This document shows, piece by piece, positions 1 through 9,627 of a stretch of 64,000 nucleotides of DNA. Below the pieces are notes generated by a model that saw only the letters and a list, made by a program, of their open reading frames with translations, was not told the origin of the DNA and searched no databases. Source of the stretch: Trinickia caryophylli. GTDB lineage: Bacteria; Pseudomonadota; Gammaproteobacteria; Burkholderiales; Burkholderiaceae. Within the stretch, counting starts at the first letter, position 1, and each line of letters starts with the position of its first letter. The translations under genes and the position numbers were made by a program. The stretch spans positions 1,736,001-1,800,000 of the forward strand of contig NZ_CP139971.1 in the NCBI RefSeq assembly GCF_034424545.1, read 5' to 3'.

Positions 1-1608
1 GTCGATTGGCTTGCCTCGCACGTTCAGCGACGTGTTGACGAGAATCGGCACGCCGGTAGCGTCGTAAAAGCAGCTCAACGTTTCGTGCAGGAATGGGTCG
101 TCCGCGCACCGTACGATTTGTGCACGCGCCGTATGGTCCGCGTGGACGACAGCCGGCGCGATGCGGGCGGTTTCCGGCCGCGCCTTGACGGCGAACATCA
201 TGTATCGATTGGCGGGCCCTTCGAAAAAGCGGTCGTAATCTTCCTCGCGTACGAGCGGTGCGAGCGGCCGGAACTGTTCGCGGCCTTTGATGGCGTTGAG
301 CCGCTCCCGAGTGACCGCGGATCGCGGCGAGGCAAGCAGGCTGCGGCCGCCGAGCGAGCGTGGCCCGAACTCCATGCGCCCGCGGAACAGCGCGACGACG
401 CGCTCGTTCGCAAGCAGGCGCGCGAGCGTGGCCGGTACGGCGGCAGACGTCACGCGCATGAAGCGCACGCGGGCTTCGGCGAGCGTGCGTTCGATTTCGT
501 CATCGCCATAGTCGGTACCCAGCAGCATCGAGGCATAGCGCAGCTGGGCGGGCCCGCCGCGTGCGACCGAGCTCAGTGCCGCGGCGCCGATGGCGGTTCC
601 CGCGTCATGTGCGGCCGGTTGGACGAAATATCGATCGAGCGCCGGCAAGCGAGAAATGCGGCCGTTGGCAACGCAGTTCAGAAACACCCCGCCTGCCGTG
701 CAAAGATGGCGCAGGCCGCTTTTATGGAGGTGATAGGCGATGAGCTCGAGGAGTACGTCTTCGAGCACGCGCTGGGCCGAGCACGCGATGTCCTTGTGCC
801 GCTGCTCTATCGGTTCTCCGGCGAGCCGTTTTGGCCCAAGCGTGGCTTCGAGTTCGGTCAAACGCGAAAGGACGATGCGATATCGGCCCGCCGGTGCGCC
901 GTGGAGAATGCGTCCGATATCCTGCGAATATCGATCGTTGCCGTACGCGGCCAGACCCATGACCTTGTACTCGTCTGCGAACGGCTCGAACCCCAGATGC
1001 GCGGTGATGAACGAGTAGAAGAGCCCGAGCGAGTGTGGCAGCGCCACCGATGCGACGGGCTCGATGCGGCGGCCACGGCCGACATAGACCGAGGTACAGG
1101 CGCGCTCGCCACTGCCGTCCGCGACGACGATCAGCGATTCGTCGAATCCCGAGCAGAAAAATGCCGATGCGGCATGGCTCAGATGATGATCCCAGCGCCT
1201 GAAGCGCGTGCGCCCGAAGTCGAACGGTGTCAAAACGTCCGTATACCGGTGTGGAATCTCGTGAGCGCTTTGCAGCGCCCTTTTGATATTGAGCACGTTG
1301 ACGAACGCGGCGAACTCCTCGCGGAACGACGAAAGCCGTTTGCCGCTGAAGCACCCCCAGGCCGCCGCGATGTGTTGCCATGGGTCGTAGGAATAGGCGA
1401 GTTCGTCGATGTCGGCCGAACGGACGTTTGCGTGGCGCAACGCCGCTCCGATCGACTCGAACGGCAGATAGAGCTTGTACGGCGTGTACTTCCTGCCATG
1501 CTTGATTCGCGTGAGCCGTTCTTCCTCGATGGCGAAGACGAGTTCGCCATCCTGGACCAAGGCGACGGCGGGATGCTCGAAGAAGCTGTTGATGCCGAGA
1601 ATGATCAA
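1..1608 (-). CDS. O-carbamoyltransferase, NodU/CmcH family (partial, 3' end outside window)
   Basis: Transfers a carbamoyl group from carbamoyl phosphate, through carbamoyl-adenylate, to a hydroxyl of a small molecule. I translated 536 codons. The N-terminal Kae1-like domain shows the metal-site motif HHLSHAASAF and, further on, the family signature KVMGLAAYG. The C-terminal domain shows FGPRSLGGRS and NTSLNVRGKPID, the last being where the window cuts it; roughly 40 or more residues are missing. The start is a TTG whose last two bases lie in the TGA of the upstream gene (TTGA), preceded by GGGAGA, so it is translationally coupled. It is the third gene of an operon with a PLP enzyme and an unrecognised protein. 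That setting suggests tailoring of a secondary metabolite, as for NodU, CmcH and TobZ. The substrate cannot be read from the sequence. Confidence 0.9.
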   Translation of the reverse strand, partial: MIILGINSFFEHPAVALVQDGELVFAIEEERLTRIKHGRKYTPYKLYLPFESIGAALRHANVRSADIDELAYSYDPWQHIAAAWGCFSGKRLSSFREEFAAFVNVLNIKRALQSAHEIPHRYTDVLTPFDFGRTRFRRWDHHLSHAASAFFCSGFDESLIVVADGSGERACTSVYVGRGRRIEPVASVALPHSLGLFYSFITAHLGFEPFADEYKVMGLAAYGNDRYSQDIGRILHGAPAGRYRIVLSRLTELEATLGPKRLAGEPIEQRHKDIACSAQRVLEDVLLELIAYHLHKSGLRHLCTAGGVFLNCVANGRISRLPALDRYFVQPAAHDAGTAIGAAALSSVARGGPAQLRYASMLLGTDYGDDEIERTLAEARVRFMRVTSAAVPATLARLLANERVVALFRGRMEFGPRSLGGRSLLASPRSAVTRERLNAIKGREQFRPLAPLVREEDYDRFFEGPANRYMMFAVKARPETARIAPAVVHADHTARAQIVRCADDPFLHETLSCFYDATGVPILVNTSLNVRGKPID

Positions 1609-2993
1609 AGCGTTCTCCCGTGGGCGAATGGAGCGATCAGATAGGCGGCGCATTCGAGTTCGCCGATCGTTTGACGCAGTGGCTTGCGAATGAACCGGTC
1701 GAATGTCCCGCCCCAATCGACATGACCTGCCGCGTGGGCGATCACGCGATCGAGGGAGGCGTCGGGCTCGACGAGCGCAGCGCCGCCGAATCCGTTGAGG
1801 TCGGTTCTGCTCGCGTTCGCGAGTTCGTCGCCGCCGAGCAAACCCGTTTCGGCGTGCGTTGCCAACAGCAACCCCTGGTAGTGGCGCAGGTAGTCCTGCT
1901 GGCTTGTGCCGCCGATTGCGCGGATGCCCGGCAACAGGCAGCGGGCGAAGTAGATCAGCATCTTGGTGGGGATCAGGCAACGCTCCGCCACGAGCTGCGG
2001 CAGCGAATCGGGCGTGACGGCATAGCGGGCACCGTCGCCCGAAACGCCTCGAATCGAGAGCTGCATTCCGTCTTGCCGCTCGACGAGGGCCGGCTCGAAC
2101 CGGCACGCACGCCGGATCCAGAAGAAGGCCGGCTCCTTTGCCATGACGGCCATGCCCCATGCGTTGCGTTCGATCGCCTCCTCGCGGATCCGCAGGAAGG
2201 TCGATCTCACGCGTCGGTCGAAAACGAGCCGGTGCAGGGCGCTCGCAGGCATCGCGAGGTGGGCGGCGGCAAGCTCGTAGCTGAACCGATCGTCGAGAAA
2301 GAGAATATCGACCAGCGCGCGCCCGCCCAGTGCTTCCCACAGCGATGCATTGGCTGCGCCGAAGATTTCGAGCGCACTCGGCGACGCAAGCCCATGCAGC
2401 GGCCCGAGCAACGCGTCGTCCCGCAGCGGCGAGGCTCCGCCGCAGGGCGAGAACGCCATCGTCACCGGCCCCGGCAATTCGCAGAACGCGGCTTTGGCAT
2501 AGCGGCGCGGCGCCAGTCCGAAAACGTTGTAGAGGCTGTTGCGCGTGCGAAGGAACGGTGGCCCTTGATAGGGATGACGCCGGGCGATGCAACTGACGGA
2601 CGAGCACTGAATCGTGATTGCCCGCGCGATGTGGCCGCTTTGCGCGCCGAGCGCGAACAGCACGTTGTTGAGCATGGTCTCGCGGTCCAGCAGCAGGCTG
2701 GCGTGATCCGCCTGCTGGATTACCGGGGTTTGCATCAGCGCGTCGCACCAAAGATCGGCGTCGCGCCGGCCCTTCGCTTCCAGATGGCGCGCGAGGACGT
2801 CGAGCAGCACGTCCAGAGCCGTGCTCGCGCGGGCCGGTGCCACAGCAACGAGCGACCTCAGATAATGTCCGAGCGGTTGCTGCGCGGCGCTCATCAAATG
2901 CGCGCCGAGCGCCGATCCCCGGCGTGCGAGCCGATGGGCGAGATGGGACGGCGGAAACGCCGCTGTGCGCGCGCACTGAAGGACGCCGCTCAT
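1605..2993 (-). CDS. Protein of no recognised family, middle gene of PLP-enzyme/carbamoyltransferase operon
   Basis: I do not recognise this 462-residue protein. It has no signal peptide or convincing membrane span. Conserved-looking stretches include QQADHASLLLDRETMLNN near residue 95, a Cys-rich patch ITIQCSSVSCIARRHPYQG near 130, and a C-terminal half with AIGGTSQQDYLRHYQ. The ATG overlaps the stop of the SHMT-like gene by four bases (ATGA), and its own stop overlaps the TTG of the carbamoyltransferase. It is therefore almost certainly made with both and acts in the same pathway. It might make or consume the substrate of the PLP enzyme or carbamoyltransferase, but nothing in the sequence names a reaction. 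The coding call rests on the overlaps, full-length open frame and codon bias. Confidence 0.8.
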   Translation of the reverse strand: MSGVLQCARTAAFPPSHLAHRLARRGSALGAHLMSAAQQPLGHYLRSLVAVAPARASTALDVLLDVLARHLEAKGRRDADLWCDALMQTPVIQQADHASLLLDRETMLNNVLFALGAQSGHIARAITIQCSSVSCIARRHPYQGPPFLRTRNSLYNVFGLAPRRYAKAAFCELPGPVTMAFSPCGGASPLRDDALLGPLHGLASPSALEIFGAANASLWEALGGRALVDILFLDDRFSYELAAAHLAMPASALHRLVFDRRVRSTFLRIREEAIERNAWGMAVMAKEPAFFWIRRACRFEPALVERQDGMQLSIRGVSGDGARYAVTPDSLPQLVAERCLIPTKMLIYFARCLLPGIRAIGGTSQQDYLRHYQGLLLATHAETGLLGGDELANASRTDLNGFGGAALVEPDASLDRVIAHAAGHVDWGGTFDRFIRKPLRQTIGELECAAYLIAPFAHGRTL

Positions 2994-4339
2994 ACGCCGT
3001 TGCTGTGTGAGGAGGCATCAACCGGTGCACGCCACCTTGTCTGGCTGGCAGCGAGCTCCGGCAGGGTGCGCGCCCCGGTCTTCACGAATTCGGTCAGCGC
3101 GAGGACGTCGCGTTCGTCGTAACAGTAGCGGACGGTTGAGAGGCGCGCGCGCAAGGCGGCGATCCTGCCGGCTGCGCGGGCGTCGCCACGCAATGCCTGT
3201 GTGAAGGCGCGCGCGAGTTGGCGCGCGTGCGCAGCGTCGCCGCCCATGCGAGTGAATTCGGCTGTCGACAGCCGAAACGCATGCGTCGGCACGGTGGGCA
3301 GGTTCCGGAAAATATTGGCGAAGATGCCGGCTTGCTCGAGACGGTAAGATTGCGTGGCGGGCGAGAGGGTCGGCTCGGCCGCCACCCAGACCTGATGGCA
3401 CGCGGTAAACGTCGCTTCGCGCGATGCCACGCGCAGGCCGCAAGCGGCCAGCTCGCTCGCGAATGCGTGCGCGTTCTCGACGATTCGATGCGCATAGGCA
3501 TCGCCGCCGCAATCGCGGAATTCCATCAATGTGAGCGCCAGCGAGACGACTTCAGCCGTTTTATGCTGACTCACGAAATGGTCGCTGGCAGCCTCGAATG
3601 CATCTGCCAGCGGCTGCGAGTCAGTGGCGATAAAACCTTTGTGCGGGCCGGGCAGCGTCTTGTGAGTGGAGCCGCCGAAGCTGTGCGCGCCTCGTTCGAG
3701 CGGGTGCGATACGGCGCCGCCGAAGATCAGCCCGTTGATGTGGCTGCTGTCGTAGTGGATCAGCGTATCGGGGGAAACGGCATCGACGATGTCGCGAATG
3801 GGCTTCGGATCGAGCGGGAAAAGCTGGGTGGATTGATCGATGTAGACGAGGCGGATTTTTTCCCGCGAAAGGAGCGTTCGGAGCGCCGGCTCGTCGATAT
3901 CGAAGGCATCGCGAAACGGCAGTTCGACGGAGTCGACGCCGAGCCGCTTCGCAACATGGCGTGTGCTGGCATGCCCGCCGGCCGACGAGGGCAGCACGAG
4001 CGCCTTGTCGCCGGGCTGTGTCCAGGCGGCGAATGCGATCGTCATGCAGTTGATGCCCGAGATCGGACGGACATTGACGAACCGGCTCTTGGTGAACCGC
4101 TTGAGCAGCGGATGTAGAAGCTCGTGCTCGATCGCGCCCAGGTGCCGGCCGGCCGGAAAACACCATTCTCCGAAAAGGCGCAGGTCGTCCAGGAAATAGC
4201 GCGAGTAGGCGTCGAGCGCGAAAGGCAGCGTGGCGAGCGGCGAGAGACGGTTTTCGCTCGGCGTCAGGTTGAACGCACGCGAGGCGGCGTGTTCGTGCGC
4301 TTGCAGGCGGTTCAGTAAAGCGGACAGCGTCGTGCTCAC
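2990..4339 (-). CDS. Serine-hydroxymethyltransferase-like PLP enzyme (aldolase or transaldolase)
   Basis: Fold-type I PLP enzyme related to GlyA and to the L-threonine transaldolases of secondary metabolism. Visible family features are an N-terminal LTPSENRLSP matching the SHMT 'SEN' motif, a PLP-phosphate region RPISGINCMTIAFAA, HYDSSHINGL with the ring-stacking/aspartate residues, and GSTHKTLPGPHKG with the Schiff-base lysine near residue 227. Folate-site and tetramer features of housekeeping GlyA are not evident, so a carbon-carbon bond-forming amino-acid enzyme in a biosynthetic pathway is more likely than C1 metabolism. I chose the GTG at 4339 (449 aa) because GGAG lies seven bases upstream; an ATG at 4363 adds eight residues but has no good ribosome site. 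First gene of a leftward operon. The exact reaction is inference. Confidence 0.82.
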   Translation of the reverse strand: MSTTLSALLNRLQAHEHAASRAFNLTPSENRLSPLATLPFALDAYSRYFLDDLRLFGEWCFPAGRHLGAIEHELLHPLLKRFTKSRFVNVRPISGINCMTIAFAAWTQPGDKALVLPSSAGGHASTRHVAKRLGVDSVELPFRDAFDIDEPALRTLLSREKIRLVYIDQSTQLFPLDPKPIRDIVDAVSPDTLIHYDSSHINGLIFGGAVSHPLERGAHSFGGSTHKTLPGPHKGFIATDSQPLADAFEAASDHFVSQHKTAEVVSLALTLMEFRDCGGDAYAHRIVENAHAFASELAACGLRVASREATFTACHQVWVAAEPTLSPATQSYRLEQAGIFANIFRNLPTVPTHAFRLSTAEFTRMGGDAAHARQLARAFTQALRGDARAAGRIAALRARLSTVRYCYDERDVLALTEFVKTGARTLPELAASQTRWRAPVDASSHSNGV

Positions 4340-4490
4340 GGCGTCACTCCATAAGTAGGGCATCGTTGAGCGAGCGGTCTGTTGCTTGTTCCGGTTTGCC
4401 GCCTGATTGGCCGGGCGGCAGAGCGGAAACCCGTTGGCAGGCTGTCCCGGACGCGGAACCCCGCGCGCGGACCATCGCAGGGCCGGCGGG

Positions 4491-4540
4491 GGACAGCGGA
4501 ACAAAGCGGAACACAGCTGGACACAGCTGGACACAGCGGG
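4491..4540. repeat. Five tandem 10-bp repeats upstream of the SHMT-like operon
   Basis: Five consecutive 10-base units without interruption: GGACAGCGGA, ACAAAGCGGA, ACACAGCTGG, ACACAGCTGG, ACACAGCGGG. The period equals roughly one helical turn, so a protein would meet every copy on the same DNA face. The array ends about 150 bases upstream of the proposed start of the PLP-enzyme gene. Direct TGTCC-like repeats of this spacing are reminiscent of operators of MocR/GntR-type regulators, but no such regulator is in the window. The operator role is inference. Confidence 0.65.
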
Positions 4541-4657
4541 AGGGCTGACCGATAGCTGCCGCTACATTGCGGCCGTGGTCAGAGCGTGGTTACCGGGTGG
4601 GCGATTTTTCAGACGGTTGGAAGGGGACTTCGACGCGCTCTCCCGTCGCGCGTGTTC

Positions 4658-4682
4658 AAAAAAAAGCCCGGCAAAGCCGGGC
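4658..4682 (-). terminator. Rho-independent terminator of acnA
   Basis: Perfect seven-base stem GCCCGGC/GCCGGGC with a three-base loop. On the minus strand it is followed by eight consecutive T residues. It lies about 60 bases after the acnA stop. Confidence 0.9.
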
Positions 4683-4738
4683 GAATCAACGGCCGCGCCC
4701 GCGTACGGGTGCGGCACCTGCAAAAAGCGTATCGACGC

Positions 4739-7459
4739 TTACGCCGCTGCCAGCAGCGAACGGAGCACGTACGGCAGAATCCCGCCGTGTTTGTAATAGT
4801 CGACCTCGATCGGCGTATCGATGCGCAGCAGCACCGGCACGCGTTGCGATTTCCCGTCCTTGCGATGAATGACGAGCGTGACTTCCTGCTGCGGCTTGAA
4901 GTCGTCGCCGAGGCCCTCGACGTCGTACGTCTCGTCGCCGGTGATCCCGAGCGACTGGATGCTGTCGGCGCCCTTGAACTGCAGCGGCAGCACGCCCATG
5001 CCGACCAGGTTCGAGCGGTGGATCCGCTCGAAGCTGCGCGCCACGACGGCCTTCACGCCGAGCAACTGCGTGCCCTTGGCGGCCCAGTCGCGCGACGAAC
5101 CCGTGCCGTACTCCTCGCCCGCGAAGACCATCGTCGGCGTGTCTTGGGCGATGTACTTCATCGCCGCGTCATAGATCGAAAGCTGCTCGCCGCTCGGCTG
5201 GTGAATCGTGAGCCCGCCTTCCACGCGCGTGCCGTCGGCCTTTGCCGGGATCATCAGGTTCTTGATCCGCACGTTGGCGAACGTGCCGCGCATCATCACG
5301 TCGTGATTGCCGCGGCGCGAGCCGTAGCTGTTGAAGTCGGCCTTCAGCACGCCGTTCTCCTTCAGCCACTTGCCGGCGGGCGAGTCCTCCTTGATCGAGC
5401 CGGCCGGGCTGATGTGGTCGGTCGTCACGGAGTCGCCGAAGATCCCGAGCGCGCGAGCGCCCTTGATGGTCGGCAGCCCGGCCGACGGCTGCATCGAAAA
5501 GTCGTTGCCGAAGAAGGGCGGCTCGGCGATGTAGGTCGACGTCGGCCAGTCGTAGACCTGGCCTTCCTCGCCTTCGATCTTGCTCCAGAGATCGCCCGTT
5601 TTCGTGAGCTGGCCGTAGTTCTTGCGGAACGCGTCGGCATCGAGCGCGAACTTCAGCAGCGCGTTCACCTCCTCGCTCGTCGGCCAGATGTCGCCCAGAT
5701 AGATGTCCCGGCCGCCCTTGCCCTTGCCGACCGGCTCCGTCATCAGGTCGCGCGTAATCGTGCCGGCGATCGCATAGGCGACGACGAGCGGCGGCGAAGC
5801 GAGGAAGTTCGCGCGGATGTTCGGGTGAATGCGCGCCTCGAAGTTGCGGTTGCCCGACAGCACGGCCGCCGCCACGATGTCGTTCTTCGTGATCGCTTCG
5901 TTGAGCTCCGGCGTGAGATCGCCCGCGTTACCGATACACGTCGTGCAGCCGTAGGCGGCCACTTCGAAGCCGAGCTTAGAGAGGTAGGGCAGCAGGCCCG
6001 TCTTCTCCAGGTACTCGGTCACGATGCGCGAGCCGGGAGCGAGCGACGTCTTGATGTGCGGTGCGACCGTCAGGCCCGCGTCGACGGCCTTCTTCGCGAG
6101 CAGGCCGGCGGCCAGCAGCACGCTCGGGTTCGACGTGTTCGTGCACGACGTGATCGCGGCGATCAGCACGTCGCCGTTCTTGACCTTGACGCCGTTCGAC
6201 GTCTTGTACTCCGCGGCAAGATCGGCCGCCTTCTTCGCGAAGCCGTTTTCGTTGACGGGCTTGGAAAACAGGTCGGCGAACGTCGACTTCACATTGCCGA
6301 TCTCGATGCGGTCCTGCGGGCGCTTCGGACCGGCGAGCGACGGAGCAACCGTGCCGAGGTCGAGCGTGAGCACCTTCGTGTAGTCGATCTGGCCAGCCTT
6401 CGGAATGCCGAAGAGACCCTGCGCCTTGAAGTAGTTCTCGAAGGCGGCGATTTCCGCGTCGGTGCGGCCCGTGCCCTTGAAGTAGTCGATCGTCTTTTCG
6501 TCGACGGGGAAAAAGCCCATCGTCGCGCCGTACTCGGGCGCCATGTTGCCGATCGTCGCCCGGTCCGGCAGCGCGAGCGAGGCCGTGCCTTCGCCGAAGA
6601 ACTCGACGAATTTGCCGACGACCTTCTCCTTGCGCAGCATTTCCGTGATCGTCAGCACGAGGTCGGTCGCGGTCACGCCTTCGCGCAGTTTGCCCTTGAG
6701 TTCGACGCCGACCACGTCGGGCGTAAGGAAGTACACGGGCTGGCCGAGCATGCCGGCCTCGGCTTCGATGCCGCCGACGCCCCAGCCCACCACGCCGATG
6801 CCGTTGATCATCGTCGTGTGACTGTCGGTGCCGACGAGCGTGTCGGGATAGTAGACGGTATCGGCACCGTCGGTTTTCTTGTGCACGCCGCGTGCGAGGT
6901 ACTCGAGGTTCACCTGGTGCACGATGCCGACGCCCGGCGGGACGACCTTGAACGTGTCGAAGGCCTGCATGCCCCACTTCATGAACTGGTAGCGCTCGTT
7001 GTTGCGCTGGAACTCGAGCTTCATGTTCAGATCGAGCGCGTCCTTCCGGCGGAAGTAGTCGATCTGGACGGAGTGATCGACCACGAGGTCGACCGGCACC
7101 AGCGGCTCGATGACCTTGGGGTTCTTGCCCGTGCGCTGCGCTACGCCCCGCATCGCGGCGATGTCGGCGAGCAACGGCACGCCCGTGAAGTCCTGCAGCA
7201 CGACACGCGCCACGACGAACGGGATCTCGTCCACGCGCGTCGCATTCGGCTTCCAGTTCGCGAGCTGAGCAACGTGTTCCTCGGAAACCTTCTTCCCGTC
7301 GAAGTTGCGCAGCACCGATTCGAGCACCACGCGGATCGACACCGGCAGCCGGTCGATTTTGACGTTCAGCGCGCGGCCGAGCTGGGGCAGCGAATAGAAC
7401 TTGCCTTTGCCGCTGCCACTATCGAATTCCTTGAGCGTGTTGTGGAGGTTGTGGGCCAT
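4739..7459 (-). CDS. acnA: Aconitate hydratase A
   Basis: Interconverts citrate and isocitrate; in this setting it may also hydrate 2-methyl-cis-aconitate. The 906-residue length is normal for AcnA/IRP-type aconitases. The three [4Fe-4S] cluster cysteines are visible: [10 protein letters not shown] (about residue 439) and [11 protein letters not shown] (about 505 and 508). Other family landmarks are [30 protein letters not shown] and [19 protein letters not shown]. It lies downstream of prpD in the same direction, with a 77-base gap carrying a palindrome at the prpD end, and ends at a strong terminator. No acnD or prpF gene, which often accompany prp genes in related bacteria, was found in the window. 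This AcnA could serve both the TCA and methylcitrate cycles; that dual role is inference. Confidence 0.97.
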   Translation of the reverse strand: MAHNLHNTLKEFDSGSGKGKFYSLPQLGRALNVKIDRLPVSIRVVLESVLRNFDGKKVSEEHVAQLANWKPNATRVDEIPFVVARVVLQDFTGVPLLADIAAMRGVAQRTGKNPKVIEPLVPVDLVVDHSVQIDYFRRKDALDLNMKLEFQRNNERYQFMKWGMQAFDTFKVVPPGVGIVHQVNLEYLARGVHKKTDGADTVYYPDTLVGTDSHTTMINGIGVVGWGVGGIEAEAGMLGQPVYFLTPDVVGVELKGKLREGVTATDLVLTITEMLRKEKVVGKFVEFFGEGTASLALPDRATIGNMAPEYGATMGFFPVDEKTIDYFKGTGRTDAEIAAFENYFKAQGLFGIPKAGQIDYTKVLTLDLGTVAPSLAGPKRPQDRIEIGNVKSTFADLFSKPVNENGFAKKAADLAAEYKTSNGVKVKNGDVLIAAITSCTNTSNPSVLLAAGLLAKKAVDAGLTVAPHIKTSLAPGSRIVTEYLEKTGLLPYLSKLGFEVAAYGCTTCIGNAGDLTPELNEAITKNDIVAAAVLSGNRNFEARIHPNIRANFLASPPLVVAYAIAGTITRDLMTEPVGKGKGGRDIYLGDIWPTSEEVNALLKFALDADAFRKNYGQLTKTGDLWSKIEGEEGQVYDWPTSTYIAEPPFFGNDFSMQPSAGLPTIKGARALGIFGDSVTTDHISPAGSIKEDSPAGKWLKENGVLKADFNSYGSRRGNHDVMMRGTFANVRIKNLMIPAKADGTRVEGGLTIHQPSGEQLSIYDAAMKYIAQDTPTMVFAGEEYGTGSSRDWAAKGTQLLGVKAVVARSFERIHRSNLVGMGVLPLQFKGADSIQSLGITGDETYDVEGLGDDFKPQQEVTLVIHRKDGKSQRVPVLLRIDTPIEVDYYKHGGILPYVLRSLLAAA

Positions 7460-7528
7460 GGTTATTCCTAGGTTGGAGCGAGGAAATGACGTTGTTACGT
7501 TTCTGATGCCTGCATGAACCTTGACACG

Positions 7529-7552
7529 TTCGTACGTCAGATCACGTACGAA
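7529..7552. repeat. Perfect inverted repeat at the prpD stop / acnA upstream region
   Basis: Arms TTCGTACGT and ACGTACGAA (nine bases, perfect) around the six-base spacer CAGATC. The repeat spans the prpD stop codon and ends 70 bases upstream of the acnA start. There is no following T-run, so it is either an mRNA-stabilising hairpin between the genes or an operator for acnA. Confidence 0.6.
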
Positions 7553-8988
7553 TCGACGTATTCGTGGACAGGCGTGGCTTCGAGCCGCGCCTGATCGAGC
7601 GATACCTCGAGAATTGCCTGCTGCTGCCTGCCCGGAAAACGCCGCGCGAGGTTCGTCTTGAACTTCTCGACGAGCAGGGGGATCCCTTCCGAGCGCCGGC
7701 GCTTGTGTCCGATCGGATATTCGACGACGACTTCATCGAGCTTCGTGCCGTCGGCGAACTCGATCGTCAGGGCATTGGCGATCGAGCGTTTCCCCGGATC
7801 GTGATAATTCTTCGTGAATAACGGGTCTTCCACGCAGACGATCTTCGACCTTAATCGATCGATGCGCGGATCGGCGGCCACGGCGTCTTCATAGTCCGCG
7901 GCCGTCAGTCTGCCGAAAATGAGCGGCACCGCCACCATGTACTGGATGCAATGGTCGCGATCGGCCGGATTGTCGAGTGGGCCCTGCTTGTCGATGATGC
8001 GAATGGCAGCTTCGTGCGTGCGGATCGTGATCCGTGCGATCTCGTCGATCCGCCGGCCCCGTTGCGCCAGTGTGCCGTGCAGCGTCATGGCGGCCTCGGC
8101 GGCCGTCTGGGCATGGAACTCGGCCGGAAACGAGATCTTGAAGAGCACGTTTTCCATCACGTACGAACCGTACGGGCGCTGGAACTTGAACCGATTACCC
8201 TTGAAAAGCACGTCGTAAAAGCCCCAGGTCTTCGCGCTCAATACAGACGGATAGCCCATCTCGCCGGTCTTGGCGATGAGGGCGAGGCGTACGGCGCGCG
8301 AGGTCGCATCGCCCGCGGCCCATGACTTGCGCGAGCCCGTATTCGGCGCATGGCGGTAAGTACGCAGCGCATGGCCGTCGACGAATGCGAGCGAGACGGC
8401 GTTGATGAGTTCCTCGCGCGTGAGCCCGAGCATCTGCCCGACGACGGCCGTCGAGGCCACCTTCACGAGCAGCACGTGATCGAGCCCGACCTTGTTGAAC
8501 GAGTTTTCCAGCGCGATCACGCCCTGGATCTCGTGGGCCTTCACCATGGCGACGAGCACATCCCTCATCGTCAGCGGCTTCTTGCCGAGCGCGACGGCGT
8601 TGCGCGAGAGCCAGTCGGCCGTCGCGAGTATCGCGCCCAGATTATCGGACGGATGACCCCACTCGGCCGCGAGCCAGGTGTCGTTGAAATCCAGCCACCG
8701 GATCATCGCGCCGATATTGAAAGCGGCCTGCACGGGATCGAGCTGGAACTGCGTGCCGGGCACCTTTGCTCCGTTCGGAACGATGGTGCCCGGCACGACG
8801 GGGCCCAGCAGCTTCGTGCAGGCGGGGTACGACAGCGCCTCGAGTCCGCAGCCGAGCGTGTCGATCAAGCAGTTGCGTGCCGTCTCCAGTGCGGGCGCAC
8901 TGTCGATCGGCACGTTCAGGACGTAGTCGACGATGTCGACGAGTTCCTGGTCGGGCGCGGGCCTGACGTTCGGGATCGGAGCGGACAT
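7537..8988 (-). CDS. prpD: 2-methylcitrate dehydratase
   Basis: Dehydrates 2-methylcitrate to 2-methylaconitate in propionyl-CoA breakdown. MmgE/PrpD family, 483 residues, the usual length. Family stretches include [20 protein letters not shown] near residue 45, [21 protein letters not shown] (residues around 97-117) and [20 protein letters not shown], followed by [12 protein letters not shown]. It is cytosolic, with no signal peptide. The gene is leftward, between the MliC-like gene and acnA. With prpC and prpB upstream and acnA downstream the window encodes a complete methylcitrate route from propionyl-CoA plus oxaloacetate to pyruvate plus succinate, given a methylaconitate hydratase activity from AcnA. 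Confidence 0.96.
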   Translation of the reverse strand: MSAPIPNVRPAPDQELVDIVDYVLNVPIDSAPALETARNCLIDTLGCGLEALSYPACTKLLGPVVPGTIVPNGAKVPGTQFQLDPVQAAFNIGAMIRWLDFNDTWLAAEWGHPSDNLGAILATADWLSRNAVALGKKPLTMRDVLVAMVKAHEIQGVIALENSFNKVGLDHVLLVKVASTAVVGQMLGLTREELINAVSLAFVDGHALRTYRHAPNTGSRKSWAAGDATSRAVRLALIAKTGEMGYPSVLSAKTWGFYDVLFKGNRFKFQRPYGSYVMENVLFKISFPAEFHAQTAAEAAMTLHGTLAQRGRRIDEIARITIRTHEAAIRIIDKQGPLDNPADRDHCIQYMVAVPLIFGRLTAADYEDAVAADPRIDRLRSKIVCVEDPLFTKNYHDPGKRSIANALTIEFADGTKLDEVVVEYPIGHKRRRSEGIPLLVEKFKTNLARRFPGRQQQAILEVSLDQARLEATPVHEYVDSYVI

Positions 8989-9012
8989 GGGTGGCTTTTC
9001 AGCGCCGGACGG

Positions 9013-9510
9013 TCACTCCGCCTTTTGCAGGGCGTTCGATTGAGTCGGCGCCGGCGAGCCTTGCATCATCGCCGCGGTCTTGCACTCGTCGGCCAGGCGC
9101 GAGCTGTCCTTGTCGGAGAACAGCATGGCCTTCGTCGGGATGACGACGAGATCCATGCCCGTCGCGGCGTCGTGGAAGCGGTCCGCACCCGTCGTCGTCG
9201 CTTCGCGCGGCAGCTTGTAGTTCTTCTCGCCCCAGTGCACGGTCACGATCTGGTCGCGCTTCATGTCGCCCTGCAGCATGAAATGGTGGCCCTCGGTGCA
9301 GGACCACTCGATCGCGCCTTCCGGTACCGGATCGGCCTTGGCGGCCGCGGCGCCGGGCTTGCGCTTGATGAGGCGGTGCTTCGGCGCGGGCGCCTTGGGC
9401 TTTTTCTTCGCCGTGCTCGACGGCGTCGCTTGCTCGGCCGCATTGGCGGTGGCCAGCAGGGTCGTGGCGGACAGCGCGCCAATGACGGTGGCAATCAGCA
9501 GTTTCTTCAT
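9013..9510 (-). CDS. Secreted protein with MliC-like (C-type lysozyme inhibitor) C-terminal domain
   Basis: 165-residue exported protein. The N-terminus (MKKLLIATVIGALSATTLLA) is a Sec signal peptide with likely cleavage after ANA near residue 24. A Lys/Pro/Ala-rich linker follows (about 25-65). The C-terminal domain begins WSCTEGHHFMLQG and ends with a second cysteine in ADECKT. Two cysteines bracketing a small beta-rich domain, with a 'TTGADRFHD' stretch resembling the SASG-x-R-Y motif, resemble MliC/PliC inhibitors of C-type lysozyme. The match is by eye and weak in the middle, so the function is tentative. It sits inside the prp cluster between prpC and prpD without obvious metabolic link. 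AAAGG lies upstream of the chosen ATG. Confidence 0.7.
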   Translation of the reverse strand: MKKLLIATVIGALSATTLLATANAAEQATPSSTAKKKPKAPAPKHRLIKRKPGAAAAKADPVPEGAIEWSCTEGHHFMLQGDMKRDQIVTVHWGEKNYKLPREATTTGADRFHDAATGMDLVVIPTKAMLFSDKDSSRLADECKTAAMMQGSPAPTQSNALQKAE

Positions 9511-9627
9511 GGGAATCCGGACCTTTCGAATAACAGTGAGACAGAAACGGGCCTGAATCGACGCATCGGAGCGCGGGCGCTGCGTGCAAGGATTCGGCGC
9601 AGCCGGGTTTTTGAGACACGGCGGTCG

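Larger units (their letters stand above)
4340..4738. other. Intergenic region between SHMT-like operon and acnA
   Basis: About 400 bases with no convincing gene. It holds the upstream region of the SHMT-like operon with a five-copy 10-bp tandem repeat, and the acnA terminator; both are listed separately. No clear -10/-35 pair was found for the operon. Confidence 0.6.

Noticed and set aside
4586..7471. A very long open frame on the plus strand opposite acnA
   Set aside because: It is the antisense shadow of a strongly conserved gene in GC-rich DNA. Its product is Arg/Ala/Val-rich without any domain, and the acnA frame explains the region fully.
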